This document shows positions 40,586 through 50,684 of a DNA stretch of 64,000 nucleotides, piece by piece. This DNA is from Siphonodentalium dalli. Its lineage: Eukaryota > Mollusca > Scaphopoda > Gadilida > Siphonodentaliidae. The notes below the pieces were generated by a model, which was given only the letters and a program-made list of their open reading frames with translations, had not been told where the DNA came from and did no database searches. The DNA lies in contig CP136065.1 of the NCBI GenBank assembly GCA_032622095.1, positions 214,376,151-214,440,150 on the forward strand, given 5' to 3'. Numbering within the stretch: the first letter of the stretch is position 1; each line of letters starts with the position of its first letter. Both the position numbers and the translations under genes were made by a program.

Positions 40586-42054
40586 CTAGCAGGGTTACCC
40601 GGCGTTGCCCAGGTTAATGCGATGTGAAACCCTCTGCATGCTGTGGATATTTGTTGGGAATAGAGAATACTCTTGCTCAAAGTGTTATACGTATTTTCAC
40701 AAATTGTATATTTAAATAGCATCACAAAACATGATTAGTACAGTCATGGAACATACGTAGTGGCTTATAGTAAGTCATGACCTTGTCAATTTTCATTTTG
40801 TTTATCGCGATTAATCCGTTCCACCAATAATGAAGTATTTATTTATTTACAACTGCGTATACTTCAGACGTTATAATATGATGCATGAACATCATAAACA
40901 CATTAGTTCGCAAAATTAAAAGACGACCATTGGGTTTTACATATTGAGATGTATCAATCAATCTAGTGGGTTGGACTAAGAGCTTGATGACACCTCCTGG
41001 CTATCATATCTCCATGAAGATACAGATGTTTCAAAGACATTTCCAGGTGCACCTCTGTTCATTGTGGTATATATTGGCTAAATATTCTCAGTTTAAAAGA
41101 AATGTTGCTGCGCAAGTATTTCAGCTACATGTGCCAGACACAGAGCGAGATTTTGGGTTGTTTATGTCAGTCCATGAGTCTGTTCTAAAACCCTTGTCAG
41201 ATGTCAGTATTGGAGGATCCTGAAAAGTCATGTGCTACTGACTGCGTTCTCTTTTATATCAGAAGAAACTATATTTGACTGCACACTGTGACCACTATTT
41301 TTGAACAGGCCTTCCATATCTCTTGACAAATTGTAACTTTTTGTGTGGAAACGGTATTGAATGGAACAGACTCAATTGTGTTATAATATATATGCAATCC
41401 TCGAGATCTCTCCATTTGCATGAATATATGTATCTCTTAAATAGAATGATAAATATACGTTTAATGCTTCTTCTATGTATCTCTTTTTGCTAGCTCATTG
41501 TGTGAATGCCTGATTGCCATCCCCATATAAATATGACAGTTGAGAAGATATAATTGTTCAAGTGACTTAAGTGGGTCGCCATTTGTCGAGATTGTGAAAT
41601 GTGAACGTCAAAAGCTCCTTAAAATGATATGGAGATGGCCTGGGTGACTATATCTAACTTTTAGGTGGATATCGGCGAATAGCAATATTATCAATGATAG
41701 TGCATATCCTCTCGCCATTCGTGCCCCAAACGACACCAAATGTGATTTAATTCATCGTATATCATTAGAGAAAAACGTGTATGAATTTGGTGGAAATTAT
41801 TGCCAAATATATTTGTATCAGCATTTGCCACTTTTGACATATTTAAACCACGCCCATTAGACTCATGGATGCATGATATACTGGAGCTAATTATATATAG
41901 GTTTGGTGGTAATCAGCAACTAAACAAATTCTGAGAATAGTTGTGACCCCACATCTCTCACCCAAACGACAGCAAATTAGCGTCTTTATATCACACGATG
42001 ATATTCCTCGTATCAAAGAGAAGAATAATATATCAATTTGGTGGAAATCTGGGC

Positions 42055-42472
42055 TAAAAATAGTTTAAGTTCAAGTGTTTATTAGTAATGTAAATATCAA
42101 CATAACAATGGTAAAAAATAACAAACAAAAAATAGTGATAATACATTACTGGGAGGTGGCATGACCTTCTGGTCGTCTTCCTACCATCTCCCTGGAAAAA
42201 CTTCCTTTCTGGCTCTGAGCTCCCCTGGTCAGTGGTCATACTTTCAAATTAGACTTATGCTTATTGACATTGCAACTTTTATCAACAAAATAATAATAAT
42301 GCTACTGCAATATCATTGGATAATAATTATTGCTGTTTTTTCATTTAATGAAAATTATTGAATGAAACTTAATGATGAATTAATGATGATGATGATGAGA
42401 CAGAACAAGTATCTAAATATCTAAATCAGTTTCCTATAATTTGTCAGTGATATGTTATATGATATTACTACC
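42055..42472 (-). other. LINE 3' untranslated region
   Basis: Non-coding sequence between the ORF2 stop and the element end. It includes a short (GAT)n run near 42385 and, near its end, AATAAA in the context CTAATAAACACTTGAAC (about 42075-42091 on the minus strand), which may serve as polyadenylation signal. Confidence 0.6.
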
Positions 42473-45400
42473 TCATGACATGACGCCTGGATAGCAGTCA
42501 TGACAATATAAGTTTTTACATTCAACTTTTTCAAGGTAAGACTCAATTAATTCTAGTGTAACCTGGCGTTTAAAGTTAGTACGTGGCATAAGGGATTGTG
42601 AATTTATGTCAACTTCTTTCCATTGTTTTGGGAAGATATGTAGTGGTAGGTTTTCAGTAAATGTGGTTCTAGCCCTAGTTTCGTGAATATTTCCAGTTTG
42701 TCTAGTAATCTTTGTTGGATTATTATATTTGTTGTAAGTGTCTAAAAGTGAGCTGGGTAAAATATTATTTGACCAATCATGCATGAATAGATAACATTTA
42801 ATTCTGTATATGTCCTTTATTTTTAGAATCTTACTAAGTTTAAAAAGCGGGTCTGTGTGGCTATTGTATCTTACATTGTGGATAGTTCGGATAGCTTTTT
42901 TCTGTAATACGATCAGTTTATTGATGGTTTTAGCATTGCCCCAAATTTCAATACCATACATTATATGACTTTGAATAAGAGAATGATATAACATGTGCAT
43001 ACTTTTTTGTGAAAGGATATTTTTTACACGATTAATGGCATATAGTGCTCGAGATATTCTTGTTGAGATAACAGATACATGGTGTTTAAATGTTAAATGT
43101 TCGTCAATGTGAATACCAAGGAATTTGAATGTAGTTTCTCGATAATTATTACCGATTCTTTCTATTTGATTCCCATTTATTATAAGATGGTGATTATTGG
43201 AATTATGTTTACCACCTGTTGGTTGAATTATGATATACTTGGTTTTCTTGGTGTTTAGTGATAGCTTATTTGCCTTACACCAGTTATTTAAGCCATTTAA
43301 TTGAGCATTGGTATGGGAAAAAAGATATTTTATGTCATGATGAGATGAATATACTGTTGTGTCATCTGCAAATGACAAAAGAGACAGTTTTGTACTTTTG
43401 TACATATCATTGACATAAATTAGAAAAAGTATTGGCCCCAGTACCGAACCTTGAGGCACCCCAATCGTGTTGCGCCTCTTTGAGGAGACTGATCCTTCAA
43501 TATCTACATATTGCATCCTATCCTTTAAATAGCTTCTAAACCAATTTTTAACATTGCCCCTAATTCCGTAGTATTCGAGTTTAGTTAAGAGAATATCATG
43601 GTTTATCGTATCGAAAGCTTTTGAAAAATCAATAAAAGTAGCTAATGTACAATCCTTAGTTTTCTTATCATTATTACTAGCAACATCATTTAAAAGTTTA
43701 ATTATAGGATGTATAGTGGAGCGACCTTTACGAAACCCATATTGGTGAATATAAAATTTATCATCAAAGTATTCCGTTAAACGACTGCAAACCACTTTCT
43801 CAAGTACCTTTGAAAATATTGGAAGTATACTAATTGGACGATAATTTTCAACTAGAGTTTTTTTATTGGATTTGAATAGTGGTATGATTCTGGCTATTTT
43901 CATGTCACTTGGAACAATACCCTTTTCAATTGATAGATTTATTATATGGCATAGATGTGTAGATATTTCACTTATAGTTTCTTTAAGAAGACTTGTTGTT
44001 ATTCCCAAATTATCCTTACTAGTTTTATTTTTCATATTTTTCACAATATTGTCCAATTCTTCTATGTTTGTTGGTCTCATAAACATACTATTAGATGTTG
44101 GTTCATCAAGATAATGTGTAAAGTCATGATCCACTTTTTTGTCAATATGTTCTGCTTCTCGCAATCCAATAGTTGAGAAGAAATTGTTAAATTCTTCTGC
44201 TATTTGATATCTGTTCTGTATTTGTTTACCATCAATGTTAAAACTTTGGGGGTACTGCATCTTTTTATTTGAATGCTGGATAACTTCCCTCAAAATATCC
44301 CATGTTTTCTTCATATCACTTTTATACATATGCAGCCTACTATTATAATAATCTTTTTTTATATATCTTTTGACGCGATTAAAGTATCGACAGTAGTTTT
44401 TATAGTTTTCTATATTGATGCCTGTTGGAGACCTCAATTGTTTTCTATATAATTTTCCTTTTTCTATTGACGACTGCAATAGGCCTTTGGTCATCCACGG
44501 CTGTTGTTTTTGGAATTTTTTGTTAGTTTTTTTTAGCGGAAAGGCAATGTCATAAGCATTTGTGTAAACATCCATGAATGATTGGTATGATTCATCTACG
44601 GATGATGATTGCAAAGTTATTTCAAAGTCTGTAGATGATAGCAATCGCTTAAAACAAGATATATTATCTTCATCAAAGATCCTATTCCAAATGGATTCAC
44701 AGCCACCTTTTGGCATTTTGGAGGAATCAATTTGGCGATAAAATGTTGCAAAGTGGTCACTCACATCTGTTATTATTATTCCAGAATGAAATTCATTAAC
44801 TGGGTCATTTGAGAGTATCTGGTCAATAAGGGTTGCTGAATGCGATGTTACACGTGTGGGTTTGAAAATAGTAGGCATAAAACCATCTGTGATTACTGCA
44901 TCAATAAATTCATTTGTTTTAACATGTTGTCCAAATTTCAGGAGGTCTATATTATAATCCCCCATTAAAAAACTTGTTTTGTGTTCAGATTTTATTCTAC
45001 TCATAATTTCTTTCATTGATTTAATGAATATGTCTATATCTGCTTTTGGTTGAGAATTAGGTCTATAAATAATACCAGTTATATAGGATTTCCTATTTGG
45101 TTCAATTATTTCAATAAAAAGAGATTCGAATACATGTGGGATAAAAACTGATAAGTCGTCTCTAACCTTATAGTTTAAGTCAGATCTTATAAACATTCCA
45201 ACTCCTCCTCTCGAATCGTCCTCTACCGGCCTACATTTCCTTATCAATGGATGATACCCTTCCATAGAAAAATCAATATTATCTGGTGCTCTAAATATTT
45301 CAGTGAGCCCTATCAGTCCAAATTTTCCGGTATTATTTTGAAGTTCAAACATAAGTGAATTGAATGAATCCCAATTAGCGTTAAGACTTTGACAATTTAG

Positions 45401-45601
45401 GTTAAACAAGGATATATTGCTCTTTGTTTTAGTTAATCTATGGTATTCATCTGGTGAATAGTAGTGAGTTGTTGGTAAACCATTAATTGGGTTATCGTCA
45501 AACTCTGTTTTTCGACAATTTTTTAATTTATATGTTTCCTTAAAATTAAATTTGTTGTGATTCTCTATCTCATCAAACTTTAATGTCATTAGTTCAGCCA
45601 T
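42473..45601 (-). CDS. LINE ORF2: APE endonuclease plus reverse transcriptase, intact
   Basis: This 1042-residue polyprotein performs target-primed reverse transcription: the endonuclease nicks host DNA and the reverse transcriptase copies the element RNA at the nick. The apurinic-endonuclease-like domain (about residues 62-290) has NLNC at 67-70, the catalytic E101, GGVGMFIR at 132-139, GDYN at 214-217, IDQI at 259-262 and SDH at 281-283. The reverse transcriptase (about 565-830) has IDFSKAFD at 657-664, GVPQGSVLGP at 714-723 and the catalytic FADD at 744-747. A Cys/His-containing tail (CKNLYCHDCYPG) ends the protein. There are no stops or frameshifts and all key residues are present, so it may be recently active. 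The exact clade (CR1, L2 or jockey) needs a tree. No gag-like ORF1 was found. Confidence 0.93.
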   Translation of the reverse strand: MAELMTLKFDEIENHNKFNFKETYKLKNCRKTEFDDNPINGLPTTHYYSPDEYHRLTKTKSNISLFNLNCQSLNANWDSFNSLMFELQNNTGKFGLIGLTEIFRAPDNIDFSMEGYHPLIRKCRPVEDDSRGGVGMFIRSDLNYKVRDDLSVFIPHVFESLFIEIIEPNRKSYITGIIYRPNSQPKADIDIFIKSMKEIMSRIKSEHKTSFLMGDYNIDLLKFGQHVKTNEFIDAVITDGFMPTIFKPTRVTSHSATLIDQILSNDPVNEFHSGIIITDVSDHFATFYRQIDSSKMPKGGCESIWNRIFDEDNISCFKRLLSSTDFEITLQSSSVDESYQSFMDVYTNAYDIAFPLKKTNKKFQKQQPWMTKGLLQSSIEKGKLYRKQLRSPTGINIENYKNYCRYFNRVKRYIKKDYYNSRLHMYKSDMKKTWDILREVIQHSNKKMQYPQSFNIDGKQIQNRYQIAEEFNNFFSTIGLREAEHIDKKVDHDFTHYLDEPTSNSMFMRPTNIEELDNIVKNMKNKTSKDNLGITTSLLKETISEISTHLCHIINLSIEKGIVPSDMKIARIIPLFKSNKKTLVENYRPISILPIFSKVLEKVVCSRLTEYFDDKFYIHQYGFRKGRSTIHPIIKLLNDVASNNDKKTKDCTLATFIDFSKAFDTINHDILLTKLEYYGIRGNVKNWFRSYLKDRMQYVDIEGSVSSKRRNTIGVPQGSVLGPILFLIYVNDMYKSTKLSLLSFADDTTVYSSHHDIKYLFSHTNAQLNGLNNWCKANKLSLNTKKTKYIIIQPTGGKHNSNNHHLIINGNQIERIGNNYRETTFKFLGIHIDEHLTFKHHVSVISTRISRALYAINRVKNILSQKSMHMLYHSLIQSHIMYGIEIWGNAKTINKLIVLQKKAIRTIHNVRYNSHTDPLFKLSKILKIKDIYRIKCYLFMHDWSNNILPSSLLDTYNKYNNPTKITRQTGNIHETRARTTFTENLPLHIFPKQWKEVDINSQSLMPRTNFKRQVTLELIESYLEKVECKNLYCHDCYPGVMS

Positions 45602-45800
45602 TATCTATAGTAAATGAATGTAATATGAAAAGAAAGGCAGCAACTGTAATTAGTGTAAAATAGCATGCAATGTTGTTTATATGAAAATAAGAATGTGATC
45701 CAGGTAAACCATGGGAGCCCAAAGCCAGAAAATAAAGATAATTAATAATGAACACAAACAATATTTGGTTTCTCACCAGTGTGCGTATAAATTGCACCAT
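45594..45800 (-). CDS. Small hydrophobic ORF upstream of, and overlapping, LINE ORF2
   Basis: This is a 68-codon ORF whose stop overlaps the ORF2 start by 8 bp (ATGGCTGA, 45601-45594). The product is hydrophobic (FVFIINYLYFLAL and similar runs) with no RNA-binding motif, so it is not a recognisable ORF1/gag. The overlap resembles termination-reinitiation arrangements between LINE ORFs but could be chance. I do not recognise the product and regard it as probably untranslated leader. Confidence 0.25.
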   Translation of the reverse strand: MVQFIRTLVRNQILFVFIINYLYFLALGSHGLPGSHSYFHINNIACYFTLITVAAFLFILHSFTIDNG

Positions 45801-45839
45801 TTATCTTTATCCCTAATCCCTAACCCAGACTTTCGCCAA

Positions 45840-46340
45840 ACACATCATTGAATGTAAAATTTGCTGAAGCATTGTCTTTTAAATATTCATGAAGAGACAG
45901 ATCAATAATCTTATCCATAATCCAAATTGAAGTTCCATTATATACTTTTAAGTTTTATATCTGTTACTGATAAAATTGATTTTAATTGATTTTAAGTTAC
46001 CTTGGAAATAGGTGTTTCTTGTTTAATGACATAGTTTGAGAAAAAATATCATAATACAAATAATATACATATATAGAGCTGGCATAAAAACCCGTATCTG
46101 GTCCTGAAGGCACCTCGGCTAAACACAATATAAATTTGCAAATGCATTGCCATTTAAATATTCTTAAAAGATATTCATAAAGAGAGTTATGTTACTTCAT
46201 CCATTTGAAATTCACTGTTACTAGTTTCATTTACTAGAACTGATTTAAAATTACCTTGGAATTGGTGTTTCTTATTATAGAGACAAAGTCTTGATGAACA
46301 AAGCTAATTATACGATAAATATGTATCTGCAGTTTATTAA
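45840..46340 (-). repeat. Two diverged ~250-bp direct repeats in the LINE 5' region
   Basis: The segment around 45846-46045 recurs at about 46110-46297. Shared anchors are AAACACA...AAATTTGC, TTTAAATATTC, and CCTTGGAAATAGGTGTTTCTT versus CCTTGGAATTGGTGTTTCTT, about 250 bp apart. Tandem 5' monomers acting as promoters are known in several LINE families. Here the promoter role is inference from position only. Confidence 0.55.
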
Positions 46341-47888
46341 ATCAATTGTTGCTGCCCCACCCCTGCAACACTGACTCGAACAACGCCATATCGCGGAGGT
46401 GATTATGTATGCGTTTGGTGGAAATCGGCGACAAAACTATTTCACCATATTTTTTTATTTGCCGACCTCTCCCCTTTCTTCCCCTGACACCAACAGCGTC
46501 ACTTTAGAAAATTTAAACCCGCACCATTATCTTCCTTGTAAAAGTTACCCCTCTTAGAACGCCGTGGTGCCATCTCGATTGTACCGCGTGAAGTTATATA
46601 TAGAAAGCACACAGACAGACAGAAAGACAGACAGCACGATTTGATTTCTCGTATCATTTGAGAAGAACGTGTCTGAATTTGATGGTAATTGGTACTAAAA
46701 ATATTTTGTATCAGTTTTGGTGACATTCCCGTCCCTATTTCGGACTCAAGCTGCACACACTAAGACTCATTAGAGATTAGAGATGCATATATATGAAATT
46801 GGTGAAAATTGGCGAGTATACAAATTCGTATCAAATTTAAGGTCCCCAAATCTCTCACCCATAGGGCACCAGTTTGGTGTATCTAAACTACACGATAAGA
46901 TTCCTCGTATCACTGAGAAGAATATGTATCAATCTGGTGGAAATCGGCGCTAAACATATTGATATCATTTTTTGTGTTCCTCTCACCTCTATACACAACT
47001 AACTCGAATGGCCCCACTTGTGACATCCTCAAACCACACAATTACACACCTGGTATCATGGAGATGATTATTTATAAGTTTGGTGCTAATCGGCGACGAA
47101 ACAAATTTTTATAAAATTTGGTGCCCACCCCTCCCCTCCCCATCTCTCACCCAAACAGCACCACTATGGCGTCTTTAAATCACACGATTAGATTCCCCGT
47201 AGCATGGATAAGAACGTGTATCAATTTGGTGGAAATTGGAGCTAAAAAAAATTGTGCATCAATTTTGGTTCCCCTCTCCCTTTCAATGCACCCCTGAATG
47301 AGGTCACATTTGACAGATTTAAGCCACACCATTAGACTACTCATACCATGGGGATGATTTTGTATAAGTGTGGTGGGAATCGGCGACTAAACCAATTATT
47401 ATCAAATTAATGCCCACCTCCCCCCCCCAATATCTGATCCAAACGACAACTTTTTGGCGTTGTTAAATCGCACAATTATATTTCTTGTATCATGAAGAAG
47501 AATATATATCAATTTGGTGGAAATCGGCGCTAAAATTAGTTTTATCAATTTTCGTGCACCTCTCCCCTTCCGCGCATCCGTGACTCGAACGACGCCACTT
47601 TTGACACATTTAAACCACACCGTTAGATTCTTCATATCATGGACATGATTATATGTAAGTTTCGTGGCAATCGGCGACAAAAAATAATTCTGCCCCTCCC
47701 CCTTTTCTGCCCGTGACAACAAAGACGTCACTTTGGAAAATTCTAACCCAGACCATTACTTTCTCGTAAAAAGTTACCCCTAGTAGACCCCTTTGGTATC
47801 ATCTAGATGGTCCCCTGTGAATTTCTATAGAACACAGACAGACAGACAGACATTCGCAAGTATGGATATAGATATATGTATATATATA

Positions 47889-48552
47889 CTAGCTGATGTG
47901 CCCGACGTTGTCCGGGGTATTTCTCAAAATATAAGAGATCAGATATGATCTAGATCATAGCCGATGAGATTTCAAGTCGATAGCTCTACTCACCCCGACG
48001 TTGTCCGGGCTATTCAAAAACCAAATTTCAAGTCGATAGCTCTACCCGTTTCCGAGATCTGGTCTGCGCATGCACGAAGCTGGCGTCGCACGGGCTCGGC
48101 GACCCGATAAAATTCGTATCCGGGGCAAGATACATTCACATACCAAATTTCAAGTCGATAGCTCCACCCGTTTCCGAGATCTCGTCTGCGCATGCGCGAA
48201 GCTGGCGTCGCACGGGCTCGGCGACCCGATAAAATTCGTATCCGGGACCAAATTTCAAGTCGATAGCTGCACCCGTTTCCGATATCTCGTCTGCGCATGC
48301 GCGAAGCTGGCGTCGCACGGGCTCGGCGACCCGATAAAATTCGTATCCGGGGCAAGATACATTCACATACCAAATTTCAAGTCGATAGCTCCACCCGTTT
48401 CCGAGATCTCGTCTGCGCATGCGCGAAGCGGCGCCACACGGGCTCGCCAATACGACAACGACGACCGCCTGCTCAAACTACACACACGTACCAAGTTTCG
48501 TCCCGATCGGTCGAGAATAGTAGATTTGTATTAATGACATACAGACAGACAT

Positions 48553-48584
<32 letters not shown>

Positions 48585-48606
48585 TGGTCTTCAAAATATA
48601 TATGAG

Positions 48607-48607
<1 letters not shown>
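47889..48607 (-). mobile_element. Solitary satellite-type Helitron-like element with complete termini
   Basis: On the minus strand it begins 5'-TCTCATATATATTTTGAAG directly after an A of an AT repeat. It carries the GACCACTGT(TTGT/CTGT)n tract, the head segment and a short run of 122-bp-type monomers (one shortened). It ends with the hairpin CCCGGACAACGTCGGG, CACATCAG and CTAG, followed by T. A|TC...CTAG|T with a subterminal 3' hairpin is the classical Helitron end structure and target choice. It is non-coding. Near the hairpin end there is extra sequence with a second partial GACGTTGTCCGGGC. It is the same family as the 40-kb array, here as a single dispersed unit. Confidence 0.75.
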
Positions 48608-48638
<31 letters not shown>

Positions 48639-49215
48639 ACGTTATAGAATCGAAAACGGCTGGTCAGATTGAGCTCAAACTTCCTATGTAAGGGTAGAAT
48701 TTCACGGGACGCGTCGTTGTCGCGTTTTGGACAACTCAGAGCACCCGTTCTCCACTCTCAGTCACAAAAAACGGCACTTCTGGTTTAATCGCGTTGATAG
48801 TTAAAGAGCGTTCCTATCCGCAGTGTAGTTGATAAAGAGCGTATGTGCGTAATGTGATTCTTACGTCTGTACAGGGGTTCAACGTCGGATTCCAGACATG
48901 AGCGTGTTGTGTGATTCTCACGTACTTAGTGCTTCCTAGAAACGGAGATCGGGTCAGTTTTTCCGCCCTAGGTGATCTTCACCTTGAAACGGGTACCCAC
49001 AAATGATATATATGTGTGTGTCCTTTATACACTCGAACCGATTGATCTCAAACTACGGGAAGTGTCATGGGCGGGTTAAATTGTGACCCCGACCTGACCT
49101 TGACCTTGAAAATGATCAATTCAAGATCAAATCGGGTAAAACTGGCGGATTTCGACGAATTGAAAAAAAAACAACCCATGAGACGAACAACGCCAGTGGC
49201 GGGCTATCCTGCTTG
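48608..49215 (+). repeat. AT/GT microsatellite followed by another degenerate dispersed repeat
   Basis: It opens with (AT)n(GT)n at about 48606-48638, then non-coding sequence with repeated phrases (a GATTGAGCTCAAACTTCC-like phrase near 48667 and CCGATTGATCTCAAACTACG near 49038). It ends AACGCCAGTGGCGGGCTATC CTGCTTG next to TAATATATAA. The end resembles the hairpin-plus-CTAG terminus of the neighbouring elements with CTAG changed to CTTG, now in plus orientation. It is probably a third, decayed Helitron-like copy; low certainty. Confidence 0.4.
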
Positions 49216-49949
49216 TAATATATAATTTGCCGTGGTAACCATCATTTTACGATGCTCTTACCATTTTGTAAAATCGCGGTCCTTTTTATGGACATCTCAG
49301 ACCACTTGACCGAGAGTAGCCATGGCCTAGCTCACGTGTATGGTTTCGTCGACACATTTATGAACGATCATTCAGAATGACAAAGGCTGACGTCACACCG
49401 ATATTCAAAAAGAGACAAATTAGTTATACAAGGAGAGCGGTACCACATAGTTGCACGGAGAGCGGTACCACATATTTACATAGTTACACTGTAAAGGTTT
49501 GGTCACATAATTCACAACGAAATAATGGAGTATTTAGAGGCATATAATTTCTCGTCTGGCTACCAATTATGCCAGTTACAACTCTACTCGACACATGTGA
49601 CATCACCGTATCACAGAACAAAATAGCATATACTCCTGGAATAAAAAATAACATTTAAGCCTCAAATGAAATGTAAAACGAAGCATTTGATCGTTCCATG
49701 AAGAAGTAGTATGGCGCCTGTTCTTTCTAATATCTAAATATTATATGACACCCACATGTCGCCTCTTCGCCAATGACTACTTTCAGTATACCGAACCAAT
49801 GTACCACCGAACAGCAAATTTTAATGTTCTTTTGATTAGTCTTACAAATCGTGATCAACAAAACATGCCCTGTGCTTATATCAATTAAAATCAAGTAAGT
49901 ATGCAAAGAGTTAGGTTGCATTTCCGGGCTCTTATTGACCAGCTGGGTT
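49216..49949. other. Spacer without recognisable gene
   Basis: It starts with a relative of the palindromic spacer at 40340 (AATATATAATTTGCCGTGGT). A TGACGTCA palindrome lies at 49388-49395. A short direct repeat, GGAGAGCGGTACCACATA, occurs at about 49431 and 49456. No coding signal is convincing. Confidence 0.5.
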
Positions 49950-50026
49950 TATATATAGTCCAGGTATAGTTTATATATAATCCAGGTATAGTGTATATAT
50001 AGTCGAGGTATAGTGTATATATAGTA
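49950..50026 (+). repeat. 22-bp minisatellite, about 3.5 copies
   Basis: The unit TATATATAGTCCAGGTATAG plus two bases is repeated with a 22-bp period (CAGGTATAG anchors at 49961 and 49983, then a GAGGTATAG variant). It is short and slightly diverged. No function is apparent. Confidence 0.85.
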
Positions 50027-50363
50027 TTGTCCCCACATCCGGTTGTAGCTAGCAATCTGATTGGCTACAACGCCACGTTTAAATCACCATGTCACCCGTC
50101 ACCCTTGACAGCGGGGTATAAGAGAACGTGCGCCAAACATCGGGGGTATATGAGCACGTGAAACATAGGGGGTATATGAATGACCCTTGAGCTGGCAGTT
50201 TCTACCAATCGTGACGTTGCTTTCGCACGCCAAATTTGACGTCACCTGACGCCGGATCCTTAGGTCACCTACTGAATTATTCTTATTGGTGTGAATTAAT
50301 CGGAAAACCTATGAAAAACACACTTAAATTAAGGAGACATGGTTATTTTGTGGGGACAAAATC
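50027..50363. other. Spacer with short repeats and a CRE-like palindrome
   Basis: It contains spaced copies of GGGGTATA followed by A/T-rich bases (about 50113, 50143 and 50168), E-box-like CACGTG near 50155, and TGACGTCA at 50237-50244. These would suit a regulatory region, but no gene start is visible and the motifs are short enough to be chance. Confidence 0.35.
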
Positions 50364-50505
50364 GTTATCTTCGGCAATATCGTGGGGTACATGGAGATTT
50401 AATACCTGGATGTCTCTTTTTGAACCCATCGGCTCCGCCTCGGGGTTCAAAATCGACATCCAGGTATTAAATCTCCATGTACCCCACGATATTGCCGAAG
50501 ATAAC
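50364..50505. repeat. Perfect 51-bp inverted repeat with 40-nt loop
   Basis: The left arm 50364-50414 (GTTATCTTCGGCAATATCGT...) and right arm 50455-50505 (...ACGATATTGCCGAAGATAAC) are exact reverse complements. Inside, TTTTGAACCC and GGGTTCAAAA pair for a further 10 bp around GGCTCCGCC. The transcript would fold into a long, nearly continuous hairpin. It could be a MITE-like fold-back, a small-RNA precursor or a replication fold-back. No TIR with target duplication was identified. Confidence 0.9.
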
Positions 50506-50645
50506 TAATAATATCGGGCGACGCTCAACGTGAAGCTATCGGTACATGTTGCCCTTTGGAGAAACATCGCCGCTGTATATATGAGAATACCTACAGTTTT
50601 TATTTGGATACCGAAATATTTCATGAATGTCTGGAAAGAAATAAC

Positions 50646-50684
50646 GAATTTTCACGAGCGGCTACAAGCCGCGAGTGAAAATTC
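50646..50684. repeat. Short perfect hairpin
   Basis: GAATTTTCAC and GTGAAAATTC pair perfectly, with CGGCT/AGCCG pairing inside around an ACA loop. It lies 140 bp beyond the larger inverted repeat. Function unknown. Confidence 0.8.

Larger units (their letters stand above)
42050..46350 (-). mobile_element. LINE (non-LTR retrotransposon), jockey/CR1/L2-type group, near full length
   Basis: This contains a long 5' region with two ~250-bp repeated segments, one uninterrupted endonuclease-reverse transcriptase ORF and a ~420-bp 3' UTR ending AATAAACACTTGAACTTAAA. The borders are inferred by comparison with the empty paralogous site at about 61530: the host reads GTGGAAATCTG on the left in both, and CACCCCTG...GACTCGAAC resumes on the right near 46357. 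No long poly(A) is seen; the end is ATTTTTAGCC. Target-site duplications were not identified. Confidence 0.85.
40586..47866 (-). mobile_element. Diverged Helitron-like non-autonomous repeat, copy 1 (interrupted by a LINE)
   Basis: On the minus strand the right terminus is a CCTGGGCAACGCCGGG hairpin, a short spacer and CTAG (ending at 40586), followed by T and a TATATA host. The other end is TCCATACTTGCGAATG followed by (TCTG)n, preceded by A. The interior is non-coding and holds ~287-bp tandem units, recognised by CTCTCACCCAAACGGCACCA-like motifs at about 46855, 47141 and 47429. It is collinear with 59438-62500. A LINE occupies about 42050-46350. The Helitron assignment rests on the termini only; no Rep/helicase gene is present, so it would depend on an autonomous partner. 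Confidence 0.6.

Noticed and set aside
40966-41223. 85-codon ORF in the diverged Helitron-like repeat
   Set aside because: The collinear copy at about 60331-60530 is interrupted by indels and gives no equivalent frame, so it is not a conserved coding region.
45760-45800. A zinc-finger linker-like HTGEKP reading near 45785 on the minus strand
   Set aside because: Only six residues match, no C2H2 cysteine-histidine pattern surrounds them and a stop follows shortly; taken as chance.
50420-50460. tRNA-like GGTTCAAA segment inside the inverted repeat
   Set aside because: No acceptor stem or anticodon arm fits; the sequence is explained as the inner stem of the hairpin.
50236-50508. 90-codon ORF across the 51-bp inverted repeat
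   Set aside because: It reads through both arms of the palindrome, which makes a mirrored, non-natural peptide; no homologous domain seen.
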